Below, piece by piece: positions 1 through 8,630 of a stretch of 64,000 nt of DNA. The notes beneath the pieces were generated by a model that saw only the letters and a program-made list of their open reading frames with translations, did no database searches and was not told the origin of the DNA. Both the position numbers and the translations under genes were made by a program. Position 1 is the stretch's first letter. Every line of letters begins with the position of its first letter. The stretch is from DATJGR01 sp963812255 (GTDB lineage Bacteria; Pseudomonadota; Gammaproteobacteria; Pseudomonadales; Azotimanducaceae): contig CAWEUM010000005.1 of assembly GCA_963812255.1 (NCBI GenBank), positions 372,001 to 436,000 on the forward strand, read 5' to 3'.

Positions 1-1042
1 ACAGCAGGCCGTAGTCACCCTGCAACTCGCCGTGATCGGTGGTGAAGAACACGTCGGTGTCATCACGCCAGCCACGCCGCCCGATGCAATCGAGCACGCG
101 GCCGCAGGCTTCGTCGATCAATTCGTTCTCGATGTGATTCATCGCGTTGATCTCGCGCACCTGATCAGCCGTCAGGTCACACGGCCGAAAGCCGCGCGGC
201 GACTCCAGGTTCGTCCACATCGACCCTTCGAAGTAGCCTTGCCAATGACGCGGTTTGCCGGCCAGCCACCGTTGCGCCGTCTTTGTATCGCCCGGATACA
301 GCGCCGGCAGCGGTACGTTGCGCCAGTCGACCCGCGCGCGTTCCGAGGCGGGTGGGTCCCATGGGTGGTGCGGATCCGGGAAGCTCAGCCAGACGAACCA
401 GTCGGAATCGGCCGGCAGGGTGTCGAGCCACGCTATCGCGCGATCCGCCACCCAATCGGTGTGGTAGATCTCGCGCGGTGCGGGGTTGTCCCAGACCTGA
501 ATCGCGCCAGTCGCACTGCCACCGGCAGTGTTCTGCGCGCCCTCCGGCGTGACCATCGGATAGAAACCCGCGATCGACTCCGGGTGATTCTGTTCGAGCC
601 AGACATCGTAGTGCGAGTGACGCATATAGAAGTGATTGGCGAGTTCCATGCGGTCGAAACCGCGATGCGGACCTGTTTCGCCGAGACGCGCCATACGGTT
701 CTCGTAGAACGTCTCCGGCGCGCCGAGCCACGGCTCGAAGTGCGCCTTTCCGAACAGCGCCGTATGGTAGCCGTGGTCTTTGAGCCAGTGTGCGATCGTC
801 GGTGTGTCCTCGGGCAGCGCGACACCGTTCATCCACACGCCGTGTGTCGCGACGTATTGACCAGTGATGATGGTCGCTCTTGCCGGCATGCAGACGACGT
901 TCTGATTGTGCGCTCGCTTGTAGTTGATGCCGCGCAGTGCGAGCCCGTCGATGACTGGCGTTCGCGCCACCACCCCACCGTTGCAGCCGAGCGCGTCGTG
1001 GCGCATTTGGTCGGTGGTGATGAAGAGGATTTTGCGGCTCAT
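1..1042 (-). CDS. Arylsulfatase-family hydrolase, C-terminus cut by window edge
   Basis: Type I sulfatase that would cleave sulfate esters after conversion of an active-site Cys to formylglycine. The protein opens MSRKILFITTDQMRHDALG, the usual metal-binding first strand (D11, with Q12 in the place of the common second Asp), and carries the formylglycine motif C51-M-P-A-R within NVVCMPARATIITG. Further in, FFTTDHGELQGDYG matches the second metal-binding block of the family. About 347 residues are present; the C-terminal part lies beyond base 1. The ATG overlaps the stop of the upstream iminopeptidase remnant in an ATGA. No signal peptide is visible, so a cytoplasmic enzyme is likely. Substrate cannot be read; choline-, sugar- or aryl-sulfate are all possible. 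Confidence 0.9.
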   Translation of the reverse strand, partial: MSRKILFITTDQMRHDALGCNGGVVARTPVIDGLALRGINYKRAHNQNVVCMPARATIITGQYVATHGVWMNGVALPEDTPTIAHWLKDHGYHTALFGKAHFEPWLGAPETFYENRMARLGETGPHRGFDRMELANHFYMRHSHYDVWLEQNHPESIAGFYPMVTPEGAQNTAGGSATGAIQVWDNPAPREIYHTDWVADRAIAWLDTLPADSDWFVWLSFPDPHHPWDPPASERARVDWRNVPLPALYPGDTKTAQRWLAGKPRHWQGYFEGSMWTNLESPRGFRPCDLTADQVREINAMNHIENELIDEACGRVLDCIGRRGWRDDTDVFFTTDHGELQGDYGLL

Positions 1043-1577
1043 GGACCAGCTCGCGCCGCGAATCGCCCGCCATCGACGTCGCGCACAAATCGAATGATCC
1101 CTTCCATGAAGACCTTCTGATCGTCGTAGATCGCCCCATGACTGCCGCTCGGGCAGTACCGGTAGCGCCCGTTGGCGACCAGCTTCGATATTTTCTCCAT
1201 GTACTTCGGATCCATCGTGTCGTAGCGGGCACCGATCATCAGCGTCGGCACGGTGATCTTCTCGAGATCGACGCTGCGATCCCAGCTGCTCAGACTCCCT
1301 GAAATCCGCATCGCACCGCCGGGTCCATCTGCGGCATCAACACGTCGCGCGCGTAGGCATTGTACGCCTTGGCACTCGACATCATGTTCGAGATCACGAG
1401 TCCTTTCAGATGCCGCTGATACTTCAGCGCATAGTCGATTGTGAGAATCCCGCCCCGCGAATGACCGAACAGATAGAAATCGTTCTTGTTGAGTCCCAGC
1501 GCCTGACGCACCTGCTCGACCTCGAACCGATTGGTATTCGCGCCTGGACTATTGAACAAGAACTTTCGGCCGATCAA
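1039..1577 (-). pseudogene. Decayed proline iminopeptidase (peptidase S33) with internal out-of-frame deletion
   Basis: Two frames together give recognisable proline iminopeptidase. The first (1290-1577) reads FEVEQVRQALGLNKNDFYLFGHSRGG and continues to VLMPQMDPAV, including the nucleophile motif G-H-S-R-G-G. It then runs out of frame. The second (1039-1311) picks up at SGSLSSWDRSVDLEKI and continues through the acid region GARYDTMDP and the His region CPSGSHGAIYDD. The lid segment that normally separates these parts, some tens of residues, is missing, and the join at about 1290-1311 changes frame. The N-terminal third, with the HGGPG oxyanion motif, is also absent; upstream DNA is the HAD gene, whose stop overlaps the first ATG as ATGA. 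A sequencing artefact would not explain the missing lid and N-terminus. Confidence 0.8.
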
Positions 1578-2230
1578 CCACCCGCGTTGATTCGTGCCAT
1601 CACGCCGGGCAGTTCGCCGATGGATTCAACGACCTCGAGCGCGCCATCGAACGCGTGAGCGCTGCCGAAGAATCGATTGCGCACGATCACGCAACGCAGA
1701 CCAGCCGCTCGCGCGGCATTGAGTCCTTGTGCAGAATCCTCGACCACGATTGCATCGTCAGGATCTGCGCGGAGCCGATCCAGCGCCGCCAGATAGCCGT
1801 CCGGTGACGGCTTTCCCATCACGAAGTCCTCCCGGGTCAATACGAATTCCATGTAGGGCAACAACGTCCGTTCACGATGAATCGCGTCGAAGTCGCGACG
1901 TTTCGAAGTCGTAACGATGGCCATGCGATAGCACTTCGAAAGCTCTTCCAGCACCGATCGTACGCCGGCGACCTCGTGCGACCCCCCTCGAATGAACTGT
2001 TGGTAATACGCGTCGCGCAGCGTACGTTGACGCTCGATCGTCGCGCGGCCGAGACCGGTAACCTCGGGCAGTTCCCATACCGATCCGCCAGACGCGCGCA
2101 TATGCATGTACGCCTCGCGCGCGAGGCGAATGCCGCACTCCGCAAGCGCCCGCCGACTTGCGAGAAAGTAACCTTCCTCGGTGTCGACCAGAACGCCGTC
2201 GTTATCCCACAACACGTAACGCAGCGGCAC
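1574..2230 (-). CDS. HAD-superfamily phosphatase/phosphoglucomutase-like hydrolase
   Basis: A 218-residue HAD hydrolase of the beta-phosphoglucomutase/phosphoglycolate phosphatase-like subgroup. Motif I is D9-N-D11-G-V-L-V-D-T-E, motif II is VTTS around T107, motif III is K140 in MGKPSPDGY, and motif IV is E164-D165 in VVEDSAQGL. A helical cap domain (about 15-85) sits between motifs I and II. It acts on a phosphate ester or sugar phosphate in the cytoplasm; the substrate is not evident. It follows the GST gene by 3 bases and its stop overlaps the iminopeptidase remnant, so it belongs to the same minus-strand transcript. Confidence 0.88.
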   Translation of the reverse strand: MPLRYVLWDNDGVLVDTEEGYFLASRRALAECGIRLAREAYMHMRASGGSVWELPEVTGLGRATIERQRTLRDAYYQQFIRGGSHEVAGVRSVLEELSKCYRMAIVTTSKRRDFDAIHRERTLLPYMEFVLTREDFVMGKPSPDGYLAALDRLRADPDDAIVVEDSAQGLNAARAAGLRCVIVRNRFFGSAHAFDGALEVVESIGELPGVMARINAGG

Positions 2231-2233
2231 GGT

Positions 2234-2974
2234 TCATACCTTCAACAACCCGTCCTTCGGTGCCGGCCGCGCGCGCTGGTTGTAGAGCATCTTGCGCAGG
2301 CGATCGATCTCTTCCGGTGTCGGTTTCGCCGCGTTCTGCGTGAAATCGGACCCGACCGCCATGCCCCGCTGCACCGCGGGGCGCGCACCAAGTTCGTCGA
2401 ACCAGCGCTTGAAGTAGGGGAATTCCTCGATGTCCTGGCCCTGCCCGTGCCAGCCGATCGTCCACGGGTAGCAGATCATGTCGGCGATCGTGTATTCATT
2501 GCCGATCAGGTAGCGCTTGTCGTACAGCGCGTTGTTCAACACGCCGTACAGCCGGTTCACTTCATCAGTGAATCGCCGCACCGCATACGATTGATCGCCT
2601 TGGTCTTCGCCCAACCGACGAAAGTGACCGCACTCGCCGGTCTTCGGACCCTGGTTCGCCATCTGCCACATGATCCATTGCACGACGTCGTAGCGTTCGC
2701 GCGGCGCTTGCGGGTAGAAGCGCCCGGCTTTCTCGGCGATGTACATCATGATCGCGCCGGACTCGAACAACGAAATCGGCGCGCCGCCTCCGAGCGGTTC
2801 GTCGTCGACCATCGCCGGCATGCGGTTGTTCGGGTTGATTTTCAGGAACTCGGGTGTGAACTGGTCGCCGCGTCCGATATTGCAGGGCACCACCCGATAC
2901 GGCAGGCCGCACTCTTCCAGCAGGATCGTGACCTTCTTGCCGTTCGGCGTGGGCCAGTAGTGCAGATCGATCAT
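2234..2974 (-). CDS. Glutathione S-transferase, YfcG/YghU-like disulfide-bond reductase
   Basis: A 246-residue GST closely resembling the Nu-class YfcG/YghU enzymes, which act as GSH-dependent disulfide-bond oxidoreductases instead of typical conjugating GSTs. The N-terminal thioredoxin domain starts MIDLHYWPTPNGKKVTILLEE with T9 and N11, the residues used by YfcG in place of Tyr/Ser/Cys. The cis-Pro region (NPNNRMPAMVD) and SLFESGAIM glutathione-binding segment follow. The all-helical C-domain ends near residue 210, with a basic tail. A GAGGAGA Shine-Dalgarno lies just upstream of the ATG. First gene of a short minus-strand run with the HAD phosphatase. Confidence 0.92.
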   Translation of the reverse strand: MIDLHYWPTPNGKKVTILLEECGLPYRVVPCNIGRGDQFTPEFLKINPNNRMPAMVDDEPLGGGAPISLFESGAIMMYIAEKAGRFYPQAPRERYDVVQWIMWQMANQGPKTGECGHFRRLGEDQGDQSYAVRRFTDEVNRLYGVLNNALYDKRYLIGNEYTIADMICYPWTIGWHGQGQDIEEFPYFKRWFDELGARPAVQRGMAVGSDFTQNAAKPTPEEIDRLRKMLYNQRARPAPKDGLLKV

Positions 2975-2992
2975 GGTGTTCTCCTCGTTTGT

Positions 2993-4057
2993 TTAGTCGA
3001 CGATGATCGCGGTCGAGTCGCGCGGCAGCAATATCTGCGTGCCGTCGCGCCCGAGCGTGACCGGCCCGTCATAGATCGCATCGACACCCTTCAGAAATGC
3101 CGCTTCGCCGCCCGGCACCACCAGTGGTGGAATCACATGGTAAAACAGCAGATGACGAACATGCGCGGCGGCGGCGATCTGCGCGACCTGCACCGGCGAA
3201 GTGTGATAGCTGAGAATGTCGTGCATGATTTTCGCGACATTGGCGCGGCCCGCAGCGACAGCAGCACGCCCGAGGATCCCGACCAGTTCCGGTGACAACC
3301 CTTCGTGCACGAGCAGGTCGACGTTCTGCGCAAAGTGTTCGAGGTTCGGTGATTTCGCGGTATCGCCGGACAGCACCACCGAGCGACCACCATACTCGAA
3401 CTTGTAGCCAACCGCCGGCCGCACCGGGTCGTGGTGCACGGCGAACGCGGTTACCGTCAAGCCATCCGTCGACCACACCACCTTGCCTTCGCCGGGCGCG
3501 GGCAGGGCGAACGGCCGCGCAACACCGCCTTGCCCACCCGGTGGAACCACCTTCGGCCCGTGATGCGCGATGCGATAGCTCGCGTCCAGCGCGTACGCCG
3601 CATTGAATCCAGCCACGACCTGTTCGACACCGTTGGGACCGATGACCGGTAACGGATCCGTATGCGAACCGCCGGCCCAACGCAACACCGTCAATTCGCC
3701 GAGTCCGTCGATATGATCCGAATGAAAGTGCGTCACGAACAGCGCTTCGATACGGCCCGGTGGAAATCCGAGCCGCGTCATGTTGCGGCCGGCACCGTCA
3801 CCGGCGTCCACTTCGAACAGATGCGTGCCGGCGATCACCGCAACGCATGGGCCAGATCGGTTCGGGTCCGGCAGCGGACTGCCGGCGCCACACAGCGCCA
3901 CCGTCAGTCCGTCAGGCAGCGCGGCGATCGCGTCGGCGCTCATCGCGTGCTCCGCCGCCACGCTCATCAGCTTCGCGGCAATCGTCGCTCGCATCGCGTA
4001 TGCCGCAACGCCAGCGATCACGACGAGCCCAAACGCGATCACCAATCCGCGCTTCAT
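2993..4057 (-). CDS. Metallo-beta-lactamase-fold hydrolase (RNase Z/arylsulfatase-like), membrane-anchored or exported
   Basis: A 354-residue MBL-fold hydrolase. The zinc motif is H110-F-H112-S-D114-H115 in VTHFHSDHIDGLGEL, followed by the acidic ligand in VVLSGDTAKS and a C-terminal His in LLFYHVIPP, the layout of the ribonuclease Z/AtsA-like branch. Residues 5-22 (LVIAFGLVVIAGVAAYAM) form a signal peptide or N-terminal anchor, so the enzyme probably works in the periplasm. The frame is open further upstream, but ATG at 4057 is preferred: it overlaps the serine hydrolase stop by ATGA and begins the signal sequence. Substrate unknown; the export argues against a tRNA-processing role. Confidence 0.88.
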   Translation of the reverse strand: MKRGLVIAFGLVVIAGVAAYAMRATIAAKLMSVAAEHAMSADAIAALPDGLTVALCGAGSPLPDPNRSGPCVAVIAGTHLFEVDAGDGAGRNMTRLGFPPGRIEALFVTHFHSDHIDGLGELTVLRWAGGSHTDPLPVIGPNGVEQVVAGFNAAYALDASYRIAHHGPKVVPPGGQGGVARPFALPAPGEGKVVWSTDGLTVTAFAVHHDPVRPAVGYKFEYGGRSVVLSGDTAKSPNLEHFAQNVDLLVHEGLSPELVGILGRAAVAAGRANVAKIMHDILSYHTSPVQVAQIAAAAHVRHLLFYHVIPPLVVPGGEAAFLKGVDAIYDGPVTLGRDGTQILLPRDSTAIIVD

Positions 4058-5070
4058 GTCAGCAGTTCCAGCAGCGAGTCGATCTGTTGCCAGACGAACG
4101 GCACCTCGTCGACTGGCGTGCGTCCGCAACGCACGACGACGATGTCCTGCTCCGGCACGACCAGAATGCGCTGACCGTCGTAACCGCCGGCGTAGAATCT
4201 CGACGTGCCGGGTGTCAGCCACCAGTGCGCGCCGTAAGCTTCAGTGTCGCCGACGTAACTCGGCGTGCGTGCGTAGTCGACCCAACCCTCCGGTAGAATT
4301 CTGCGGCCGTCCCAGACGCCGTCGCGCAAATATAGATAGCCGAAGCGGGCGAAATCCTGCGGAGAGGCAAGACAGTACGACGAACCGACGAAGGTGCCCG
4401 AGCGATCGAACTTCGGCAGCGCCGTTCGCATGCCGATCGGCTCGAACAATTCATCGGTCATGAAGGCGAGCATCCGCGTCGGTCCGCCAACGATATCGCG
4501 GAGGATCCGGCAGACGATGTTCGTCGTGCCGCTCGAATACGAAAACAACGACCCTGGTGAATGGACCAGCGGCTTGGCAGCCGCGAAGGCGCCCATGTCG
4601 AGGCGGCCCTCGAAATTCAGCATCGGGATCACATCGGAGACCGCGCCATCGACATAATCCTCGGCAAATTGCAGGCCGCTGCGCATCGCAAGCAACTGAT
4701 CCAGCGTAATCGTGCGCCGCGGATCGTCCGCATGCTGCCATTCGGGTACACGAACCGGCACGTGCAGATCGATGCGACCCTGGCGCACGAGTATGCCCAC
4801 CAATGCATGCGTCACGCTCTTCGCCATCGACCACGAATACTGCAGATAGAAATTGTTCGCGCCGGCGGCGTAGCGTTCGTACACGATTTCACCGCGCTGC
4901 ACCATCAGCAGTGCATACGTGACCCCCTGCGCAGCCGTCAGCGAGAACAGCGCGTCGGCATGATGCGCGAACGCATCCGGATCGCGCGCAGCGAGTTCCG
5001 CGCGCGCCCACGACTCGGTGGGCCAGGGCGTGCGCACGGGATGCGAGGGCAGCGGTACCAATTGTGTCAT
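4054..5070 (-). CDS. Serine hydrolase, class C beta-lactamase/esterase family
   Basis: A 338-residue penicillin-binding-protein-like hydrolase. The nucleophile motif is S81-M-A-K84 in QYSWSMAKSVTHALVG, and the second motif is Y178-S-S180 in LFSYSSGTTN (Y-x-S/N). A GAHWW segment lies where the KTG-like third motif normally sits, as in 6-aminohexanoate-dimer hydrolase and EstB-like esterases. There is no signal peptide, which argues against a resistance beta-lactamase; an esterase or amidase is more likely. It is translationally coupled on both sides: ATGA with the 72-residue ORF upstream and ATGA with the MBL-fold gene downstream. Confidence 0.88.
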   Translation of the reverse strand: MTQLVPLPSHPVRTPWPTESWARAELAARDPDAFAHHADALFSLTAAQGVTYALLMVQRGEIVYERYAAGANNFYLQYSWSMAKSVTHALVGILVRQGRIDLHVPVRVPEWQHADDPRRTITLDQLLAMRSGLQFAEDYVDGAVSDVIPMLNFEGRLDMGAFAAAKPLVHSPGSLFSYSSGTTNIVCRILRDIVGGPTRMLAFMTDELFEPIGMRTALPKFDRSGTFVGSSYCLASPQDFARFGYLYLRDGVWDGRRILPEGWVDYARTPSYVGDTEAYGAHWWLTPGTSRFYAGGYDGQRILVVPEQDIVVVRCGRTPVDEVPFVWQQIDSLLELLT

Positions 5071-5285
5071 CGCTCGATCGCCTGGTTCAGGCGCGCCTCT
5101 GTGGCACTGTCGGCGAATTCGCGCGCCAGCATCGCGCCCATCACCAGCACGCGCGGGTCCCGGGGTACTGCAACCGGTACGCGCGTACCCTTCGACGACC
5201 AGTCGTCGGCCGTTGTCGCTTTGCGGTGCATGAATTTCGGCCAGCCCTGCGCGCGGGAATTGAGCTGCGGATAGGGTATATGCAT
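5067..5285 (-). CDS. Small uncharacterised protein, 72 residues
   Basis: Begins MHIPYPQLNSRAQGWPKF and ends with a charged helix EFADSATEARLNQAIER. The stop overlaps the serine hydrolase ATG by four bases and the start lies 13 bases after the DsbA-fold gene, so position within the operon favours a real gene. The frame is open further upstream into the neighbouring gene, but the Met at 5285 avoids that overlap. No known motif, membrane segment or Cys pair is recognised. It could be the remnant of a larger protein. Confidence 0.5.
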   Translation of the reverse strand: MHIPYPQLNSRAQGWPKFMHRKATTADDWSSKGTRVPVAVPRDPRVLVMGAMLAREFADSATEARLNQAIER

Positions 5286-5298
5286 CGGCTGCGATCCA

Positions 5299-5970
5299 TC
5301 AGGCTGTGGCGCCAATACTATCCAAACCGTTCTGTTGTAACCGCCACAACAATACGTCCAGACGATCCTGGCCGAAGAACGCCTCGCCACGAAACGCCAT
5401 CGTCGGCACGCCCCAATGGCCCGCCGCTTCGTGGGCCACCTGATTCGCCTCAATCATCGCCTCGACACGATCGACATCAGACACCGCGATCTCATCCATC
5501 CGCGCGAGGTCGAGACCCGCGCCATGCGTCGCCTGCGCTAGATGGTTCCCCTCGTGCCAGTTCTCGGTGCCGCCCCAGATCATCCGCGATACCGCATCGG
5601 CGAACTGCATACCGCGGCCAAGCTCGGCGGCGACCGCACCGAGCCGCGTCAAACGATGGATGTACGGCTGTTCCGCGCCGGTGACGCGTCGGCCGTCGCG
5701 AAATTTCTGAACGACCGGATCTGGCCGCGGCCACTGAAATGGCAAATCGAGCATCTGCGCGACACGATGCACATCGGTCATGAAGTACGAAAACCACAGC
5801 GGGTGCACGCGGTCGAAGAACTCCGGCGTCCGGATAGCGATCGGGTACACCGGTCGGAATACGATGTCGAGATCATAGCGCTGCGACCAATCCAGCAGCC
5901 GCGGCGTCGCCAGGTAGGACCACGGACTGCGAAACGACCAGAACACGTCGATCGAAAGCCGTTCGGACAT
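5299..5970 (-). CDS. DsbA-fold 2-hydroxychromene-2-carboxylate isomerase-like protein
   Basis: A 223-residue thioredoxin-fold protein of the DsbA/HCCA-isomerase (kappa-GST-like) family. The start IDVFWSFRSPWSYLATPRL has the S-P-W-S-Y motif that replaces CxxC in HCCA isomerases; the helical insert follows, then the cis-Pro strand GVPTMAFRGEAFFGQDRLDVL, characteristic of the family. Such enzymes use glutathione to isomerise intermediates of naphthalene-type ring degradation; the actual substrate here is unknown. The start at 5970 is chosen because GGAGG lies 8 bases upstream; an upstream Met is not supported by an SD. Confidence 0.88.
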   Translation of the reverse strand: MSERLSIDVFWSFRSPWSYLATPRLLDWSQRYDLDIVFRPVYPIAIRTPEFFDRVHPLWFSYFMTDVHRVAQMLDLPFQWPRPDPVVQKFRDGRRVTGAEQPYIHRLTRLGAVAAELGRGMQFADAVSRMIWGGTENWHEGNHLAQATHGAGLDLARMDEIAVSDVDRVEAMIEANQVAHEAAGHWGVPTMAFRGEAFFGQDRLDVLLWRLQQNGLDSIGATA

Positions 5971-6138
5971 CGCCGATTCCTCCGCATGCGTGAAACGCGA
6001 CGATATCACGCACGCCGGAACCTCTGCCCATCTCGCGGCGGTTCTCGATGGAGCGTTACGAGTTCGTAGCTGTGGTCCACGCGCATCGGGAGGACGATCC
6101 GACCGAGGCGTGGCGCGAGCACCATCGAAATGACCGAT

Positions 6139-7521
6139 TCAGAGGACCTTTCCCGCAATGATCTGCTTGTACGCAAAATAGCTCGACTTCGGTGTCCGGC
6201 GCTGCGTTTCGAAATCGACGTGAACCATTCCGAAGCGTGCGCCGTAACCCCTGATCCACTCGAAGTTGTCGAATGGACACCACTCCATGTAGCCGAGTAC
6301 ATCCGCGCCGTCACGGCGCGCGCGTAGAGCGGCATCGACATGCTGACGGATGTAGTCGGTGCGAAGCGGATCTCGAACGATTCCATCCCCCATGACTTCG
6401 TCGTTGGGACCAAAGCCCGCACCATTTTCGGTGATCAGAATCGGCGGGCCGCCGTATTCGCGATGAATGTGCATCAGCAGTTGATGGAGTGCCGCTGGCC
6501 GGACGGGACCGTTGAATGCCGGTACCGGGTCGGGATTCACACTCCACTCGACATCGAGCGGCCGGGCATCGTTGTGCCGGCAATGGGCCGGAGAATAGAA
6601 ATTCACACCGACGAAATCGACCGTGTTCGCGGCAAGCGCCGCCCGGTCGGCGTCGGATACTGCGAACGAAGGCGCGAGCCGTTGCAACGTCGTCAGTACG
6701 GCGTCGGCATAGTCGCCTCGCAGCACCGCATCGAGGGGCCATTGATTGAACAGCGCATCCCAGGTCCGCGCCGCAGCTACGTCGTCGGCGTTACGTTCAT
6801 CGACCGGGACCGTTGGCGACAACGGTAGCGCAATCCCTATCGTGCCCTGGAAACCACCGGCACGAAACTCACCGACCGCGGCCGCACTGGCGAGAAAGAG
6901 GTTGTGCATCGCCGGAACCTGCGCGCCCCATTGTTCTGCCGTGATGCCGAACGGTTTGCGCTGATCGCGGACGTTCTGCGCAACAGGATCCAGCAGGAAC
7001 AGATCCATGAAAGGTTCGTTCATCGTGATGAACGTATCGACGCGATCGCCGAGGGCACGGAAGACGACCCCGGCGTAGGCGCGGAACCAGTCGACCACGT
7101 CACGGTTGTGGAAGCCGCCGCGTTCATGCAGCGTCCACGGAAAATCCCAGTGGTACAGCGTGATCACCGGCTTGATGCCGTTTTCGAGGAGATCGTCAAC
7201 GAGGCGAACGTAGTATTCGAGGCCCGCCCGATTCACCATGCCGGTTCCGTCGGGGAGCACGCGCGGCCACGAGATCGAGAAGCGGTACGCCGTGATGCCG
7301 AGGTCGCGCATCAGCGCGATGTCCTTCAGATATTGATCGCGGCTGTACTGATTGATCGCGACATTGCCCGTTTCCTGCTTGCCGGTGAACGGGACGGTAA
7401 TCCGGTCGCGATTCGTGTACACGTCCCACTTCGACCGACCGCGACCACCCGCGTCATAGCCGCCCTCAACCTGGTAGGCGGCGCTTGCCGCACCCCAAAG
7501 AAATTGTCTGGTTTCGCTCAT
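6139..7521 (-). CDS. Beta-glucosidase, glycoside hydrolase family 1
   Basis: A 460-residue GH1 enzyme, normal length for the family, hydrolysing beta-linked gluco-, galacto- or fucosides by a retaining mechanism. The acid/base is E169 in TFITMNEPF and the nucleophile E365 in ILITENGAGFG; the N-terminal signature FLWGAASAAYQVEGG is complete. No signal peptide, so it acts on imported oligosaccharides in the cytoplasm. The 168 bases between its stop and the DsbA-fold gene hold nothing recognisable, and about 140 bases separate it from the S33 hydrolase. Confidence 0.95.
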   Translation of the reverse strand: MSETRQFLWGAASAAYQVEGGYDAGGRGRSKWDVYTNRDRITVPFTGKQETGNVAINQYSRDQYLKDIALMRDLGITAYRFSISWPRVLPDGTGMVNRAGLEYYVRLVDDLLENGIKPVITLYHWDFPWTLHERGGFHNRDVVDWFRAYAGVVFRALGDRVDTFITMNEPFMDLFLLDPVAQNVRDQRKPFGITAEQWGAQVPAMHNLFLASAAAVGEFRAGGFQGTIGIALPLSPTVPVDERNADDVAAARTWDALFNQWPLDAVLRGDYADAVLTTLQRLAPSFAVSDADRAALAANTVDFVGVNFYSPAHCRHNDARPLDVEWSVNPDPVPAFNGPVRPAALHQLLMHIHREYGGPPILITENGAGFGPNDEVMGDGIVRDPLRTDYIRQHVDAALRARRDGADVLGYMEWCPFDNFEWIRGYGARFGMVHVDFETQRRTPKSSYFAYKQIIAGKVL

Positions 7522-7660
7522 CCGTTCCGCCTCTTGATCTATATCGAATCAAACGGCCTGACGTATCGTCGCATTGTTCGTCGCGTGGGACGCGCAACAT
7601 TCGGTTGTGTCATGGAGCATCGCCAGCGATGGCTTCCATGTGTCAATCGATGCGCCGCGT

Positions 7661-8527
7661 CTAGCCGCCGGCTAGAACAAAATCGCGAATCAGGTCGTAT
7701 ACCGCAGGGTTGTCCCGGAACGCGCCGTGGCCCGCGTTCGCGACGCGTTCGAAGCGCACCCATTGTGCATCAATCGCCGCAGCGATGTCGGCCTGCGCTT
7801 CGATCGGTGTCATCGGATCCTCTTCGCCCCCCAGTACCAGCGTTGGGCAGCGAATCTTCTTCAGGTCGTCGAGCAAGTCGAACGATAGGCATTCTCCGTC
7901 AGGTCCAAAGAAATCCAGCAGCACCTTCGTGTTCATCACCGCACGGCTGCGCGCATCGGGGTCGGTGTTCGCGGTGGTGTTGTAGAACGGCATCGCCTGA
8001 GTCATCCACTGCGTCGCAAATGCCTCGCCGTCGTAGCCGTTCGTCAGTGCGCGACGCGCCAGAGAGCCGATCGCAGGTCCGCCTTTCGCTTCGAACAGCG
8101 CGATGCTGCGTTCGCGATAGCGATGCATCGCCGCGCCGGTGCTTGACAGAATGAGCTTGCCTGGATGACGGGGGTGACGCGTTGCGTACGACATCGCGAC
8201 CATGCCGCCAAAGGATTGACCCATCACGATCGGCTTGTCGATTTCCAGTGCCTCGCAGAACGCGAAGACATCGTCGCCCCATTGCGCCAGCGTCCACGCG
8301 TTCTTCGGTCCGCGGTCACTGCGGCCATTGCCGCGGTGATCGATGTAGACGATCTGGGCGATGTCGGCGTAGCACGAGAATTCCGGCTTGAAGCTCGAGT
8401 GATCGAAGCCCGGACCGCCGTGCAGCAGAATCAATGTCGGACGTTCGCGCATCGCGCTGCCCTGCGGAACGAGTTTCATACCCTCGATGTCGAAGAACAG
8501 TCGTACGCCATTGACTTCGATTCTCAT
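7661..8527 (-). CDS. Alpha/beta hydrolase, proline iminopeptidase-like (S33)
   Basis: A 288-residue alpha/beta hydrolase with oxyanion motif H36-G-G-P-G, nucleophile S105 in VMGQSFGGMV, acid D237 in GGEEDPMTP and H267 in NAGHGAF. It is the intact S33-type enzyme of the window, in contrast to the decayed one at 1039-1577, though the two are not close enough in sequence to be recent copies. The ATG at 8527 is chosen over an upstream one because GAGGAGA lies directly before it. Divergent from the glycosyltransferase at 8631; the 103-base gap should hold both promoters. Confidence 0.9.
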   Translation of the reverse strand: MRIEVNGVRLFFDIEGMKLVPQGSAMRERPTLILLHGGPGFDHSSFKPEFSCYADIAQIVYIDHRGNGRSDRGPKNAWTLAQWGDDVFAFCEALEIDKPIVMGQSFGGMVAMSYATRHPRHPGKLILSSTGAAMHRYRERSIALFEAKGGPAIGSLARRALTNGYDGEAFATQWMTQAMPFYNTTANTDPDARSRAVMNTKVLLDFFGPDGECLSFDLLDDLKKIRCPTLVLGGEEDPMTPIEAQADIAAAIDAQWVRFERVANAGHGAFRDNPAVYDLIRDFVLAGG

Positions 8528-8630
8528 GAAAGTCTCCTCGCCCACTGTTCGGAGTGCGCCCGAGTTCGCGCCGGCAAACCCCGATGATTCAATTAGACTT
8601 CAGCACCCTTCGGAACGACCACACTCACCC

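Noticed and set aside
1877..3295. 472-codon open frame on plus across HAD, GST and MBL genes
   Set aside because: Covers three genes with clear motifs on minus and has no motif of its own.
4054..5070. Antibiotic-resistance beta-lactamase
   Set aside because: No signal peptide and an HWW-type third motif; esterase/amidase branch more likely.
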